Source: Candidatus Vicinibacter affinis (GTDB lineage: Bacteria > Bacteroidota > Bacteroidia > Chitinophagales > Saprospiraceae). Taken from it: a stretch of 64,000 nt of DNA. The notes beneath the pieces are model-generated. The model worked only from the letters and a program-made list of their open reading frames with translations. It made no database searches and was not told the origin of the DNA. The translations under genes and the position numbers were made by a program. Location of the stretch: contig JADJNH010000007.1 of NCBI GenBank assembly GCA_016714365.1, positions 682,001 through 746,000 of the forward strand, read 5' to 3'. Below, one piece after another: positions 50,970-61,000 of this stretch (the first letter of the stretch is position 1; every line of letters starts with the position of its first letter).

Positions 50970-52165
50970 TCTTTTTGTGATTTAATTGATAATTGAGAAA
51001 ATAGGTTTTCTGCGATAGCTCTTGCCAGAAAAGGTGGAACAGCATTTCCAATTTGATTATATTGACAAAGATGTTTTTCTTCTTCTCTACCTTCTCTTTG
51101 CAATAGTTTATGACTTACAACTGTCGGTTTCCCTTTGAAAACATACCAGTCAGGGAAAGTTTGAATTCTTGCCCCTTCTCGGGGTGTAAAATTTCTGTTC
51201 TTAAATGGGTGAACAAAATTTGCATAGAATGATGCAGCAATTGTATGACAAGGTCTATCAGGGTGCATTTTTCTATTGTTTTGGTCGTAAAGCTTTTCAG
51301 AAAACTCCCCGTTACCATTTCTTTTAATAGGTCTTAAATGCTCAGGCACATCAGAAATGGAATCACCACAACTCATAGATTCAAATCTTTCAACCATTCT
51401 TTTTGAATGTTTCATGGCAACGTGGTTGTAAGCCTTTTTACTCTTACCTCTTAAATACTTTTGAAAGTCGTTTTTTGCAGAACAAGTATAATCCATTACT
51501 TCGGCACCTTCGCGAGCTTCTATTTGAGGCAAGTCTGAAATTGCGTCCCAAAGATTTGGTGTTTGTTTAAGATTGTCGTTAAACAAAGAATAGTAATTTT
51601 TGTCGGTTGTGTGTGTTGCTTGAGGAAACGGATTTTCTAAAGGCTCTTTAGATGCAATTACTACTAATCTTTTTCTGATTTGTGGAACACCGAAATCTGT
51701 TGCACTTAGAATTGTGTGATAAACGTTGTATCCTAAATTTTTCAATTCTTGAATAATAATATCAATTACCAATTCATTGTCTTTAGTTTTTGCCTTGATT
51801 AGATTAGGGACATTTTCCATAATCATAATTTTAGGGTCAAAAATTTTCCCAAGTCTAATAAATTCTTTGAATAGCGAATTTCTTGGGTCTGCTGGGTCGC
51901 CAGCCTTTCTATTTGCAATGGAATATCCTTGACAAGGTGGTCCTCCTAAAATAATATCGGGTTTGTCTTTAAATGTATTTAGCAGAAATTTTTCGTCATA
52001 TTGTTGAATGTCGCCAACTAACACTGTTGATTCGGGATGATTAAATTTAAAGGTGTCTGCTGCCCATTGGTCATATTCAATTGCTCCAATAACATCATAT
52101 TGTCCAGTCAAGTGAAAACCTAAACTGAACCCACCAGCACCTGCAAATGTGTCTAATACTTTCAT
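50945..52165 (-). CDS. DNA cytosine-5 methyltransferase
   Basis: A 406-residue C5 DNA methyltransferase with motifs in order: motif I DTFAGAGGFSLGF (residue 5), motif IV GGPPCQGYS with catalytic C78, motif VI MENVPN (E117), motif VIII region QIRKRLVVIAS, and motif IX/X RIQTFPDWYVF and QIGNAVPPFLARAIAENL. The target recognition region lies about 190-320. It protects host DNA from the endonuclease encoded downstream. A TAACTTTG element six bases upstream may be its promoter. Confidence 0.94.
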   Translation of the reverse strand: MKVLDTFAGAGGFSLGFHLTGQYDVIGAIEYDQWAADTFKFNHPESTVLVGDIQQYDEKFLLNTFKDKPDIILGGPPCQGYSIANRKAGDPADPRNSLFKEFIRLGKIFDPKIMIMENVPNLIKAKTKDNELVIDIIIQELKNLGYNVYHTILSATDFGVPQIRKRLVVIASKEPLENPFPQATHTTDKNYYSLFNDNLKQTPNLWDAISDLPQIEAREGAEVMDYTCSAKNDFQKYLRGKSKKAYNHVAMKHSKRMVERFESMSCGDSISDVPEHLRPIKRNGNGEFSEKLYDQNNRKMHPDRPCHTIAASFYANFVHPFKNRNFTPREGARIQTFPDWYVFKGKPTVVSHKLLQREGREEEKHLCQYNQIGNAVPPFLARAIAENLFSQLSIKSQKECLFTETI

Positions 52166-52170
52166 TGGTT

Positions 52171-52178
52171 CAAAGTTA
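52171..52178 (-). promoter_or_regulatory. Putative -7 element of the restriction-modification operon
   Basis: TAACTTTG on the minus strand, full TAnnTTTG match, about six bases before the methyltransferase ATG. No clear -33 element. Confidence 0.4.
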
Positions 52179-52287
52179 ATAAATTAGTCCCCTGTTTTTT
52201 CATTTTTTCTCCGAAGTTTTCAAGATTCAGTTCTGTTATTGTGTCGGTTTGATGTTAACAATGTCGGTCTTTACGCTTGCCTGTAAC

Positions 52288-54013
52288 GTCAGACTGTGAA
52301 AAAACTCTTTTTATTATTCATAATTTTATAAATGTGCTTCATAAAAGCTGTTTAGTTCATTTCGATGACTTTTGAGAGTACTAATTCTTAAGCTGCAAAT
52401 TGAAATCTTGTAAATAATAATTGCTCTAATGTTCTTAAAATAGTCCGATTTAAAACAAAAATAGGGTCTTTCTTGTAAGGAGATACCCAATTTTTTAATT
52501 TTTCAATCAGCTCTGGGACGCCAAGTATGTTGAAACATCGCTTGATGTTGTAAACGAGCATAATGAGACTGTGTTCTCCATTGACTTTCTTCAGGCCTTT
52601 CAGATTGGTATAATAATATCCCCACTTTCTCTTTATTGTGCCGAACACATGTTCATTAATCTCTTGACGCTTGCGATACAATGATGCATTTTCTGTATAT
52701 CGTTTATTATTGGCTTCCACTGCAGCAGCATATTCACTTCTCTCTATTTCTCTACCACCGCTTGCTCTTCCAGTACACAGATGCTTTACCGGACAGGTTT
52801 TGCAATCTGGTGTTCTATATTTTTTAAATTGATGACTCGTATTTCCTCTTCCGGATTTTTTATGCCATGTTCCGGTGGTACTTAATGTTCTTCCTTCGGG
52901 ACAAGTATAAGTGTCAGTGTTTTCATGATAGATAAAATTAGTCACCACATAATCTGGAGTGGTTCCGTGTAGATTGCTGTTGACTATGGCCGAAGGTGCT
53001 ACAATGGTTACAATTTTAGCATCTTCACATTGTTTAATTTCCTTACCATTATGATATCCCTTGTCTAGTAAAGCCACAAAACTTTCAAGCTGCAAATTTT
53101 CTTTGGCTTCAAGAGCTATGTCTGACATTGCATTTCTGTCATTTCGGTTTAAGGTATGAGTTGCTACAATCAATTTATGCTTTTCATCAACCGCTGTCTG
53201 TATATTGTAGCAAACTTCAACCACCTGACCTTGAACTAAAAGGGCCCTGGAATCAGGATCTGTTGTACTGACTTGAGGTTCTCCTGAAGATTTTAACTGA
53301 TCTTGTAATACTTCGTATTTAATTTTATTCTTCTTTAGTCGCTCAATTTTATCTTGGATATTCGCCACTTTAATTGCATCTTCTTTAGTGTCATTTTGCT
53401 CAAGCTGCTTTAGATATTCATTGCTTTTTTCTTCAATAAAGGCAAGCTGTCTATCAATTTTTAATTGATTAAAATTATTTTTTTTACTATTGTGAGCCCT
53501 GGATTTAGTCCCATCTATAGCAATTGTTTGTCCACACACAAGGTCGATATCTTTAAGAAAAGCAACGAACAATTTGAATACATTCTTTAAAGCCAATGGA
53601 TTGTCTTTTCTAAAATCGGAGATAGTGTGATAGTTTGGGGACAAACCTAGTGTTAACCATTTGAGTTCAATATTCCTGATGCATTCATTTTCAAGTCTGC
53701 GACTGCTACGCAATCCATTGAGGTAGCCGTATAGGTATATTTTTAAGAGTGTAGAAGATTCAAAACTTGGACGACCTTCGGTTTTTAATGTTTTGACTTC
53801 AAAACCAAGTTTCAAAAGGTCTAATTGCTCTACAAATGCATCAATAAATCGTACAGAATTATCTTTATCAATGGAATCTTCCAATGAACTCATTTGCAAT
53901 TGCAATCTTGGTATTCCGGTTACATGATTCATAATATATAAAAATACAAATCAGTATTTATACAGCAAAGAAATTTAGTATTTATTTTTAAATTAGTTTT
54001 TTCACAACCTGAC
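52288..54013. mobile_element. IS1182-like insertion sequence
   Basis: About 1726 bp, with terminal inverted repeats GTCAGACTGTGAAAAAACTC on the left and, read inward from the right, GTCAGGTTGTGAAAAAACT. It carries one transposase on the minus strand. It lies between TAAC and GTTTT of an attC core with no obvious target duplication. Confidence 0.88.
52388..53932 (-). CDS. IS1182-family transposase
   Basis: A 514-residue DDE transposase. The N-terminal domain matches IS1182 family proteins (TEGRPSFESSTLLKIYLYGY followed by LNGLRSSRRLE and SPNYHTISDFRK). Catalytic acidic residues are seen in IAIDGTKSRA, FVALLDKGYHNGK and RQEINEHVFGTIKRKWGYYY. A zinc-ribbon-like CPEGR/CKTCPVKHLC part lies between. 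The frame is complete, so the element may be active and could mobilise the two MITEs. Confidence 0.92.
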   Translation of the reverse strand: MNHVTGIPRLQLQMSSLEDSIDKDNSVRFIDAFVEQLDLLKLGFEVKTLKTEGRPSFESSTLLKIYLYGYLNGLRSSRRLENECIRNIELKWLTLGLSPNYHTISDFRKDNPLALKNVFKLFVAFLKDIDLVCGQTIAIDGTKSRAHNSKKNNFNQLKIDRQLAFIEEKSNEYLKQLEQNDTKEDAIKVANIQDKIERLKKNKIKYEVLQDQLKSSGEPQVSTTDPDSRALLVQGQVVEVCYNIQTAVDEKHKLIVATHTLNRNDRNAMSDIALEAKENLQLESFVALLDKGYHNGKEIKQCEDAKIVTIVAPSAIVNSNLHGTTPDYVVTNFIYHENTDTYTCPEGRTLSTTGTWHKKSGRGNTSHQFKKYRTPDCKTCPVKHLCTGRASGGREIERSEYAAAVEANNKRYTENASLYRKRQEINEHVFGTIKRKWGYYYTNLKGLKKVNGEHSLIMLVYNIKRCFNILGVPELIEKLKNWVSPYKKDPIFVLNRTILRTLEQLLFTRFQFAA

Positions 54014-54174
54014 GTTTTGGGGCTTTGCGAAGGTGGGGAATTAGAAGTACAAATGTTCAATTTAGCACAAATGTTGATTAGAATTCCTATGCTCAAATTT
54101 AGTACAATTGCCCCACTTTTGCAAAACCCCTGTTATCGGCTGTTCTTCTTTCGTCCGTGTCCGTTTCTTTTATT

Positions 54175-56408
54175 TTAATAGTTTAAAAATAGTCCAAAAC
54201 CAAGTCCCATATCGCTGTCGTAATGAGTTGTAAGTCCTATATTTTTGTTTACAATGTAACGAAAACCTGCCATATATTCTTTGTCTGTGTTGAGCATAAA
54301 TGATGCTCTTACTCTTTTGGTTATTGGAATATCTTCTCTCATTAATTGTATTCGTAAATTTCCATCGTGGTAAATTTCAGTTTGTAAAATTACCATCATT
54401 GGCAAAGTATATGCAACACCTAAACTAAATTGTCGCCTGTTGTCTTTTGTGTTTGTCTGTCCGAAAAGATTTTTTTCTCCGTTTACATTTCCCATTGCAT
54501 CGGTTTCTAATTTTCTGTAACGCCAATCAAAACCGACAAACGGCATTAGCCATTGCATTTTTCCAATGTACCGTCCAATATGAGTTTCAGTTTCGTAGCC
54601 GTGATGGTCGTTGTAACCTAAACGCCATTCTGTGCCGATACTCCAACGTGTGCCTTGAAGCATCGCCATTCCATCGTTTCCGTTGGTTGCAAAATCATTC
54701 TCTGCCATAAAATGAAATTTTCTGTCGTCCGCAAATAGCTTTCGTTTAGCCAACTTTGGATTTGGAATTAACGGATTAGGTGCTTGATTTTCGTAGCTCA
54801 AAACTCTGCCCATTCCACTCATCATATGATATAAAATATGACAATGAAAAAACCAATCTCCCTCTACATTGGCATTAAATTCCAATGTATCAGTTTCCAT
54901 AGGCATAATATCCACAATATTTTTTAGTGGTGCATTTTCGCCTTGTCCGTTTAGCAAACGAAAGTCGTGTCCGTGTAGGTGCATTGGGTGTCGCATCATT
55001 GAATTGTTATAAATGGTGATGCGTACATTTTCGCCTTTTTTAATTAATATTTTATCCGTTTCTGAAACCACTTTGTTGTCAATACTCCACACATAGCGGT
55101 TCATATTTCCTGTTAGCGTAAACTTCAATTCCTTTACTGGTGCATTTTTTGGAAGTGAAGTATTGTTTGCGATTTAAGCATTGCATAATTCAGCGTTACT
55201 ATATCTGCCAAAGCGTTTGCATTGTATCGGTTTGGGTCGTTGTCGCTTTGTTTGGGTTTGCTGTCGCCTGTAATTTCTGGATACATTACCACATTCATAT
55301 CCATTTGGTTTAGGCTCATATTCATTCCCATATCGTCAAGGTCGCCATTCATTTTCATCATATTGTTCATCATTTTCATACCTTCAAAATACTTCAATCT
55401 TGGTTGTGGCGATTGTAATTGCTTAATGCCATTACCAATATATAATGATGCTGAATTGGTTCGGTCTTCGGTGGTGGCTAAAAATTCAAATGCCGTATTT
55501 TCGGCAGGAATGGTTACCACTACATCGTAAGTTTCAGAAACTGCAATAATCAGTCTATCTACTTCTACAGGTTCTACATCGTTGCCATCGTTGGCTACAA
55601 CGGTAATTTTTCCGCCTGCATAGGTAAGCCAAAAGTAAGAAGATGCACCGCCATTGGAAATTCTCAATCGAACTTTATCGCCTGCTTTCAATTCCTTGCC
55701 GTCAATAGTTGTAAGGTCTGTACTTGGTTTGCCATTCATAAATATTTTTTCGTAATACACATCGCTTACATCCATCGCCAACATTCGTTTCCATTCGTTT
55801 TTAAGTTTGGTTTTGAAATGTCCTGCTTTGATGGCTTCGGCATAACTTTGAACAGAATTTTTTTTCAATGCAGGATAATCATTGGCATTGTGCAACATTC
55901 GGTGAATGTTTTCGGGTTTTACGTTCGTCCACTCGCTTAATACGATGGGAACGGTTGGTAAATCATCAATCCCTTTTCTAAACGTTTTATCGTCTGCTTT
56001 TTTGAGCATTACAAAGTTGCCGTACATTCCTATTTGTTCTTGTAATCCTGAATGAGAGTGATACCAATGTGTACCATTTTGTATAATTGGAAATTTGTAA
56101 ATATGGGTAGTGTTTGGCTTGATGGGCATTTGCGTAAGGTTGGGAACGCCATCTTCTTTGTTGGGCAAAAATAATCCGTGCCAATGCAAAGAGGTTTCTT
56201 CTTTTAGCAAATTGTGTACGTGAATTTCTGCCGTATCGCCTTCGGTAAAAGTAAGCGTTGGCATTGGGATTTGTCCGTTTACTGAAATGGCGTGTTTTTC
56301 TTTTCCTGCAAAATTTACCAAAGTATCTTTTACATAAAGGTCATAACGTACTATTTTTTGGGCAAATGTATTTGTAGTTATTAATAGCAAAATTGCTATC
56401 TGCAACAT
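54175..56408 (-). pseudogene. Multicopper oxidase (CopA-like) with CopB-like C-terminus, one frameshift
   Basis: Two frames, 55134-56408 and 54175-55128, together encode about 740 residues. A signal peptide (ending TFAQ) is followed by cupredoxin domains with copper ligands TSLHWHGLF, GTHWYHSHSG, then RHPMHLHGHDF and WFFHCHILYHMMSGMG, and a methionine-rich segment (MMNNMMKMNGDLDDMGMNMS) typical of CopA. After residue about 540 comes a CopB-like outer-membrane beta-barrel-type region (WSIGTEWRLGYNDHHGYETE). The two frames join near TTAAATCGCAAAC; a single indel separates them, real or a sequencing error. It oxidises or sequesters copper in the periplasm. Confidence 0.82.
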
Positions 56409-56465
56409 TTTTTTATAAATATTTTTTTATTATCCATTTTAAGAATTTCATTGTTGAAATTATTA

Positions 56466-56490
56466 ATAGGGTAGCCTTCGGCTACCCTAT
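56466..56490. terminator. Perfect intergenic hairpin in the copper operon
   Basis: An 11-base-pair stem ATAGGGTAGCC/GGCTACCCTAT with loop TTC lies between the HMA-DUF3347 gene and the oxidase gene. On the plus strand a T-rich run follows. On the transcribed strand no clean T tract follows, so it may be an attenuator or a processing or stabilising hairpin. Confidence 0.5.
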
Positions 56491-56494
56491 ATTT

Positions 56495-57378
56495 TTATTT
56501 TATTGTTTCTACCACTTTACCACAAGTAAGCATTTGATTACCGTAATATGGATTTTTTACTGCATTTTCTTTACTTAACCAATTAGCACCTTTTCCATCG
56601 TTTGCCATTGGGCAAAATTGATAGTAAGTTGGTGTTTCGGATTTTGAAACCTTGATTAAATCATACATATTTTTTGATAGGTTCATAAAATGGTCTCTTT
56701 GATGAGAAGCATCTTTTGTGTCTGCAATGTGTTCAGCATCAAAAGTCAAATCTTTCATTACTTTCATCCAAACTGTATGTTCTTCTGTTGTTAATTTATC
56801 CATTTTTACAGTATTGATTGCGGTTAGTAATTCTTTTGCTTTTGCAGATGATGTATTTCCGTCTGTTTTTACCAACGCATCTTTTACGGCAAAATAATTG
56901 TCAAAAACTGCTTTAAGTTGATTTACTTCTTGTTTTACTTCTACTGGCTTTTCGGTTGTTGTTGTAGTTGAATGATTATGTCCTGAATGGTCATCAACTT
57001 TTGTTTCTACTTTTTGCGTTTCGATTTTAGCAACTACTTTTTTACACGGTCATATTGGCAACAACCTGGAAGTTTTGAGTAAATATCGTCAGGTGCAAGA
57101 AATTTGTCGCTATCGTAACCACTTAATGCAATTCGCTTTAAAATTTCATCTTGATTGGTTTTCTTAGCATCGTAAGTAATAGTCGCCATTTTAGTGTCTT
57201 TGTTCCAATCTACTTTGGCTATTTTCTTTTTATTACCTGCCTTTTCAATGGTTGTTTCACACATACCACAGTTACCATATATTTTTACGCTTTCGGTTTT
57301 AGCGTTTTTGATTTGAGCATTACAAGCTGTAAATGATAGCAATACGGTTATTGCCATCAATATTTTTATTGATTTCAT
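56495..57378 (-). pseudogene. HMA-DUF3347 copper-binding protein, one frameshift
   Basis: Two frames joined by one missing A in a run (GTAAAAAAGTAG) near 57040. The N-terminal part (57034-57378) is a lipoprotein-like signal (SFTACNAQ) plus a heavy-metal-associated domain with the metal motif GNCGMCE. After the shift, a His-rich linker (DDHSGHNHS) leads into a DUF3347 domain (FDNYFAVKDALVKTDG, then HTVWMKVMKDLTFDAEHI and YYQFCPMANDGKGANWLS) with HxxC/CPM-type copper ligands. Restoring one A gives a protein of about 290 residues. It probably delivers or sequesters periplasmic copper. Confidence 0.82.
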
Positions 57379-57471
57379 TTTTTGAAAATTTTAGAATTTA
57401 TAAATATTTGTTTTCAAAAGCAAAGAATTTGCTTCCGATAGGACAGACTTATGGCTGTCAAGAAAGGGAAA

Positions 57472-57852
57472 TTAGCCTATATTAGGCGGTGTCCAAATTG
57501 AAGTAAAACCATCAGAAAGATAGTTTTCGTTGTAGTATAATTTAGTTTTTTTACTTTCTGTAAAGTTGGTTTTAGCTTTTAATTCAGCATAAAAAGGTAA
57601 TGCAAATGCAAAATGTACAGTTGGGCAACTGCAATTTGAGTTGTTGCATTTACCATCACAACCATTATTCTCTTTGTCGTTTTGAGAGTTACTTTTTTTG
57701 CAACATTCTTTTTTTTGCTTTTTCGCTTTTAGATTTTTTGCAACAAGATTTTTCTGTTTTTGTTGATTTTTTCCACAAGCATACGTCAGCGTTGGTGTCG
57801 CAAAGATACCAAGTGTCAAGATGATGAGTAATATGTGAAACTTTTTAGCCAT
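57472..57852 (-). CDS. Small Cys-rich exported protein of the copper cassette
   Basis: A 126-residue protein with signal peptide ending TLTYA. The mature part is rich in Lys and Cys (KKECCKKSNSQ, then NNGCDGKCNNSNCSCP), followed by HFAFALPFYAELK and a C-terminal SIWTPPNIG. Proteins of this kind are seen next to copper-export genes in Bacteroidota and may bind copper. It is the first gene of the operon, behind a TACCTTTG promoter element. Confidence 0.75.
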   Translation of the reverse strand: MAKKFHILLIILTLGIFATPTLTYACGKNQQKQKNLVAKNLKAKKQKKECCKKSNSQNDKENNGCDGKCNNSNCSCPTVHFAFALPFYAELKAKTNFTESKKTKLYYNENYLSDGFTSIWTPPNIG

Positions 57853-57868
57853 TCTTTTTATTAACGGT

Positions 57869-57876
57869 CAAAGGTA
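57869..57876 (-). promoter_or_regulatory. Putative -7 element of the copper operon
   Basis: TACCTTTG on the minus strand, full consensus, about 17 bases before the first start. Confidence 0.5.
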
Positions 57877-57927
57877 CAAAATAGTATTTCAATTGTCCGA
57901 CTTTCAATGTTTGCAGGGTGTCTTTTA

Positions 57928-58070
57928 GAATAGCCGATAACGTTTTGGGGCTTGGCGAAGGTGGGGAAATCAAGCACAAATGTTCAATTTAGCACAAATG
58001 TTTATTAGAATTCCAAATTTTCAATTCAGCACTAAAGCCCCACTTTTGCCAAACCCCTGTTATGTGCAGT
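57928..58070 (-). repeat. attC site 48
   Basis: Left core AATAGCCGATAACG, right core CTGTTATGTGCAG. Arms TTTTGGGGCTTGGCGAAGG and CTTTTGCCAAACCCC pair. It ends the helicase cassette. Family shared with the split site 47. Confidence 0.82.
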
Positions 58071-61000
58071 TTATTTTTCATTCTGTTGTGTTGTCGGTTA
58101 TCCATTGTATTAGGTCTGAACTTACTTTTGAGTTTTTGGGCTAAAACCAATCTGTACTTTGAATTCTAAAATCTCCAACCTGCTCTTTCCAATATTAGTT
58201 GTCTATTTATATCTTCTTGAATTTTCACAATGCCTGAATGATAAGTGAAACCGTCACATTCAATTGCTATTTTTTATTGTTTATAATAAGTCCAAAGTCT
58301 ATACAATATTTTCCGACTTCAAATTGAGGATATAGATAATCTCCTAATCCATTATTGTAAAGTAATTTGCAAACGCTTTTTCAAAGTCGCCTGAATTCGC
58401 ATCTGTCTTATTTAATAGTGATTGTAGATTTTTTGTCGAAGTAGGTTTATTCGTTTGATTTTGAATATTAGCGTAATAGTCTATTAACTTTTTCTATAAC
58501 AATCTTGGTTCATAATGCCAACTGCATCAGGATGGATGCTGTGAATAACAACAGATTTTCTTTCTGCTCTACTTGCAGCAACATTGAAGATTCGCATATA
58601 TTCTTCGGTTGTTGCGGCTCTTGGTGGTTTAATCTCAAAACGATTTTCTTTTCAACAATGCTATGACTGGCTGTAATTGTCATATACATAATATCTCTTT
58701 CATCGCCTTGAAATTCTCTTGATGTACCAATTAATAATTCAAGTTTGTCTTCAAATTGTTTTATTAGTTCTGTTCTGTGATATTTGACGAATAAGTTGAT
58801 TTTGTGTTTTATATTACTGCTGTCTAAAGTCAATATTCCAATGGTCGGCAATCTCTTAATTTGCTGTGCTTGAAACTGATTAATGTAATTTTCGATTTCG
58901 TCAATTACTTTTTGTACAATTAATGGTTTGTATTCATCGTCTAAATTATCTTCGACATAATGAATTTCTATTGGTTCTCCGAAAGTTTTTTTCAGTCGCT
59001 GTTTTTAGTGGAACAATATCAGAATTATAGACGTACTTGTTTGAATAACCAATTATTTCTAGCAAACATCTAAAAATGTTCCGTAAGTGTTACAATGTTT
59101 GGATAAATAACTCCACTGATTGGTAAATACTGTTGTTTTTATTGTTTACGTCAAACTGTGTTTTAAATCTATGTGATATTAAATATTTGTCAAGTAGTTC
59201 ATTTGTTCTATCAATAGTAAATAAACTTCTGTCTGCAACTACAGAAGTTTGATTTTCATCGCCTACTATTAAACATTTTTACAACGAAAAACTAAATTCA
59301 AACTGCTTATATCACATTGACTTGCTTCATCAATAATCAATAAGTCAAATTGTTCAGGTGAAGCATCAGGAAAAATGTAACTGCTGTATCTTGTGGCATA
59401 ATCCAAATAGGAACTGCACCTTTGCTACTTGCATATTTGTTATTGCTGATGCAATATTTCTTGCTGTATTTTTTCCGTAACCTTTGCCAATATTAATTAA
59501 GGTCATTTAACCAAGCATTTAAAGCCGCTTTTTGTGTATCGCTAACTTTTCTTGATTTATGATACCAAGTTTTGTATGATATTGTTTCTGCTGTTTGTTT
59601 TTCAATACTTCGTTTCAAAGTTTGAAGATTGCTAAAAGTTTTTCCGAACCATTGGTTTGTGATGTTACAAAAGTTAGAAAATCATTTAGTTTTAAATTGA
59701 AAATATCTAATTCAATTATTTTTTTATCAATCGTGTATTGGTCATCAATTAAACATTTATTTTTTACAAACAATGCTGTTTGAGGTAGTGTTTACTAATT
59801 TCGTTTAAGAGTTTTTCAAACGCTAATGATTGGCTTTGTTTTTCTCTGCACTTTCTATATTCGTCTAAATAGAGTTCGTAACTTGACCTGTCCGTATTTT
59901 CAATTGCGTCTGCAATTTTATAAATTACAGGATGTGGTTTGAATGAGTAATTAATTTCTGTTTGGTTTCTTGTAAAAGGTTGAGATTGAAACAAATTCAG
60001 CATAATAATTCACATTTTTGATGTAGCTAATTTTTCTGTTAAATCGTCAGATGTGATTGAAACTTGTGGTAAATTTCTTGTTTTAATTGCGAATTAAATT
60101 CAATTATTTCTTTTGCAAATTCTACTGTAAAATCAAGTTCTTTTAATGTTTCTTGAATATTATTTTGCTTCGTAATGCCAAAGCTATTTAGGTATTTATT
60201 AAAAGTTATAGAAAGTTGTTTTAAACATTTTATTCTGTTTATCTCGATTTCTAATATTTTTGAATTGGTGAATTTCAGTTACTGGATTGAAATTCAGCTT
60301 ACACTCAAAAAAACGTTTTAATGGTTTCTAATGTGCTTTTAGTAAACCAATTAAGTGTTTTGTTTTGACCAAATTTTACAATTATTTGATTTATTTGTTG
60401 ATGTAAAATGTCAGCGTCTGTATCTTGAACTGCTGACAAATCAACTTCATAAGACAAAGTTTATTATTTCAACTTCAATCTGTTTTCTTAATCCATCATT
60501 TTCATTTATGATATTAACTAATACATCAAGCCTAAAATTAGTATGCTTATAAACCTGTTCAGCAATTAAGTTTATTTTGAATTTTTCTAAAATATTTTCA
60601 TAATTAAGAATAATATTTTTTAGATTTTCGTCTATTGAATTTGTTGGAATATTTGTGTAATCTAAAGGATTAATTTTTCATTAATTTCCTTTAGCTTAAT
60701 ATCATATTTCCTAATCTCATTTAAGTCAATAAAAGCATTATCATTTAAAAACTGAAAGTTTATTAAATCAAAATCATCTCTTTTAAGATTGTTTCCAATT
60801 GCTACTAAATCAACTAATTTTCTGCAATGCCATTTGTTTCAGTTTCGTAAGAAACTGGATCTTTAATAATTGATTTTTCGTAATTTGTTTGTTCAAAAAA
60901 GTAAACGGCCCAATCATAAGCTGAGTTATTTTCAAGCTCATTTGTTATTGGGTTGAAAATCTTAAGCGTTAAAGTGTTTGCTGAACTGCTTTGTAAATTT

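Larger units (their letters stand above)
52279..54145 (-). repeat. attC site 47, split by the IS element
   Basis: Left core TGCCTGTAAC is separated by 1.7 kb from its arm GTTTTGGGGCTTTGCGAAGG. Right core CTGTTATCGGCTG. Removing the IS restores a normal attC of about 140 bp. It ends the copper cassette. Confidence 0.82.
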
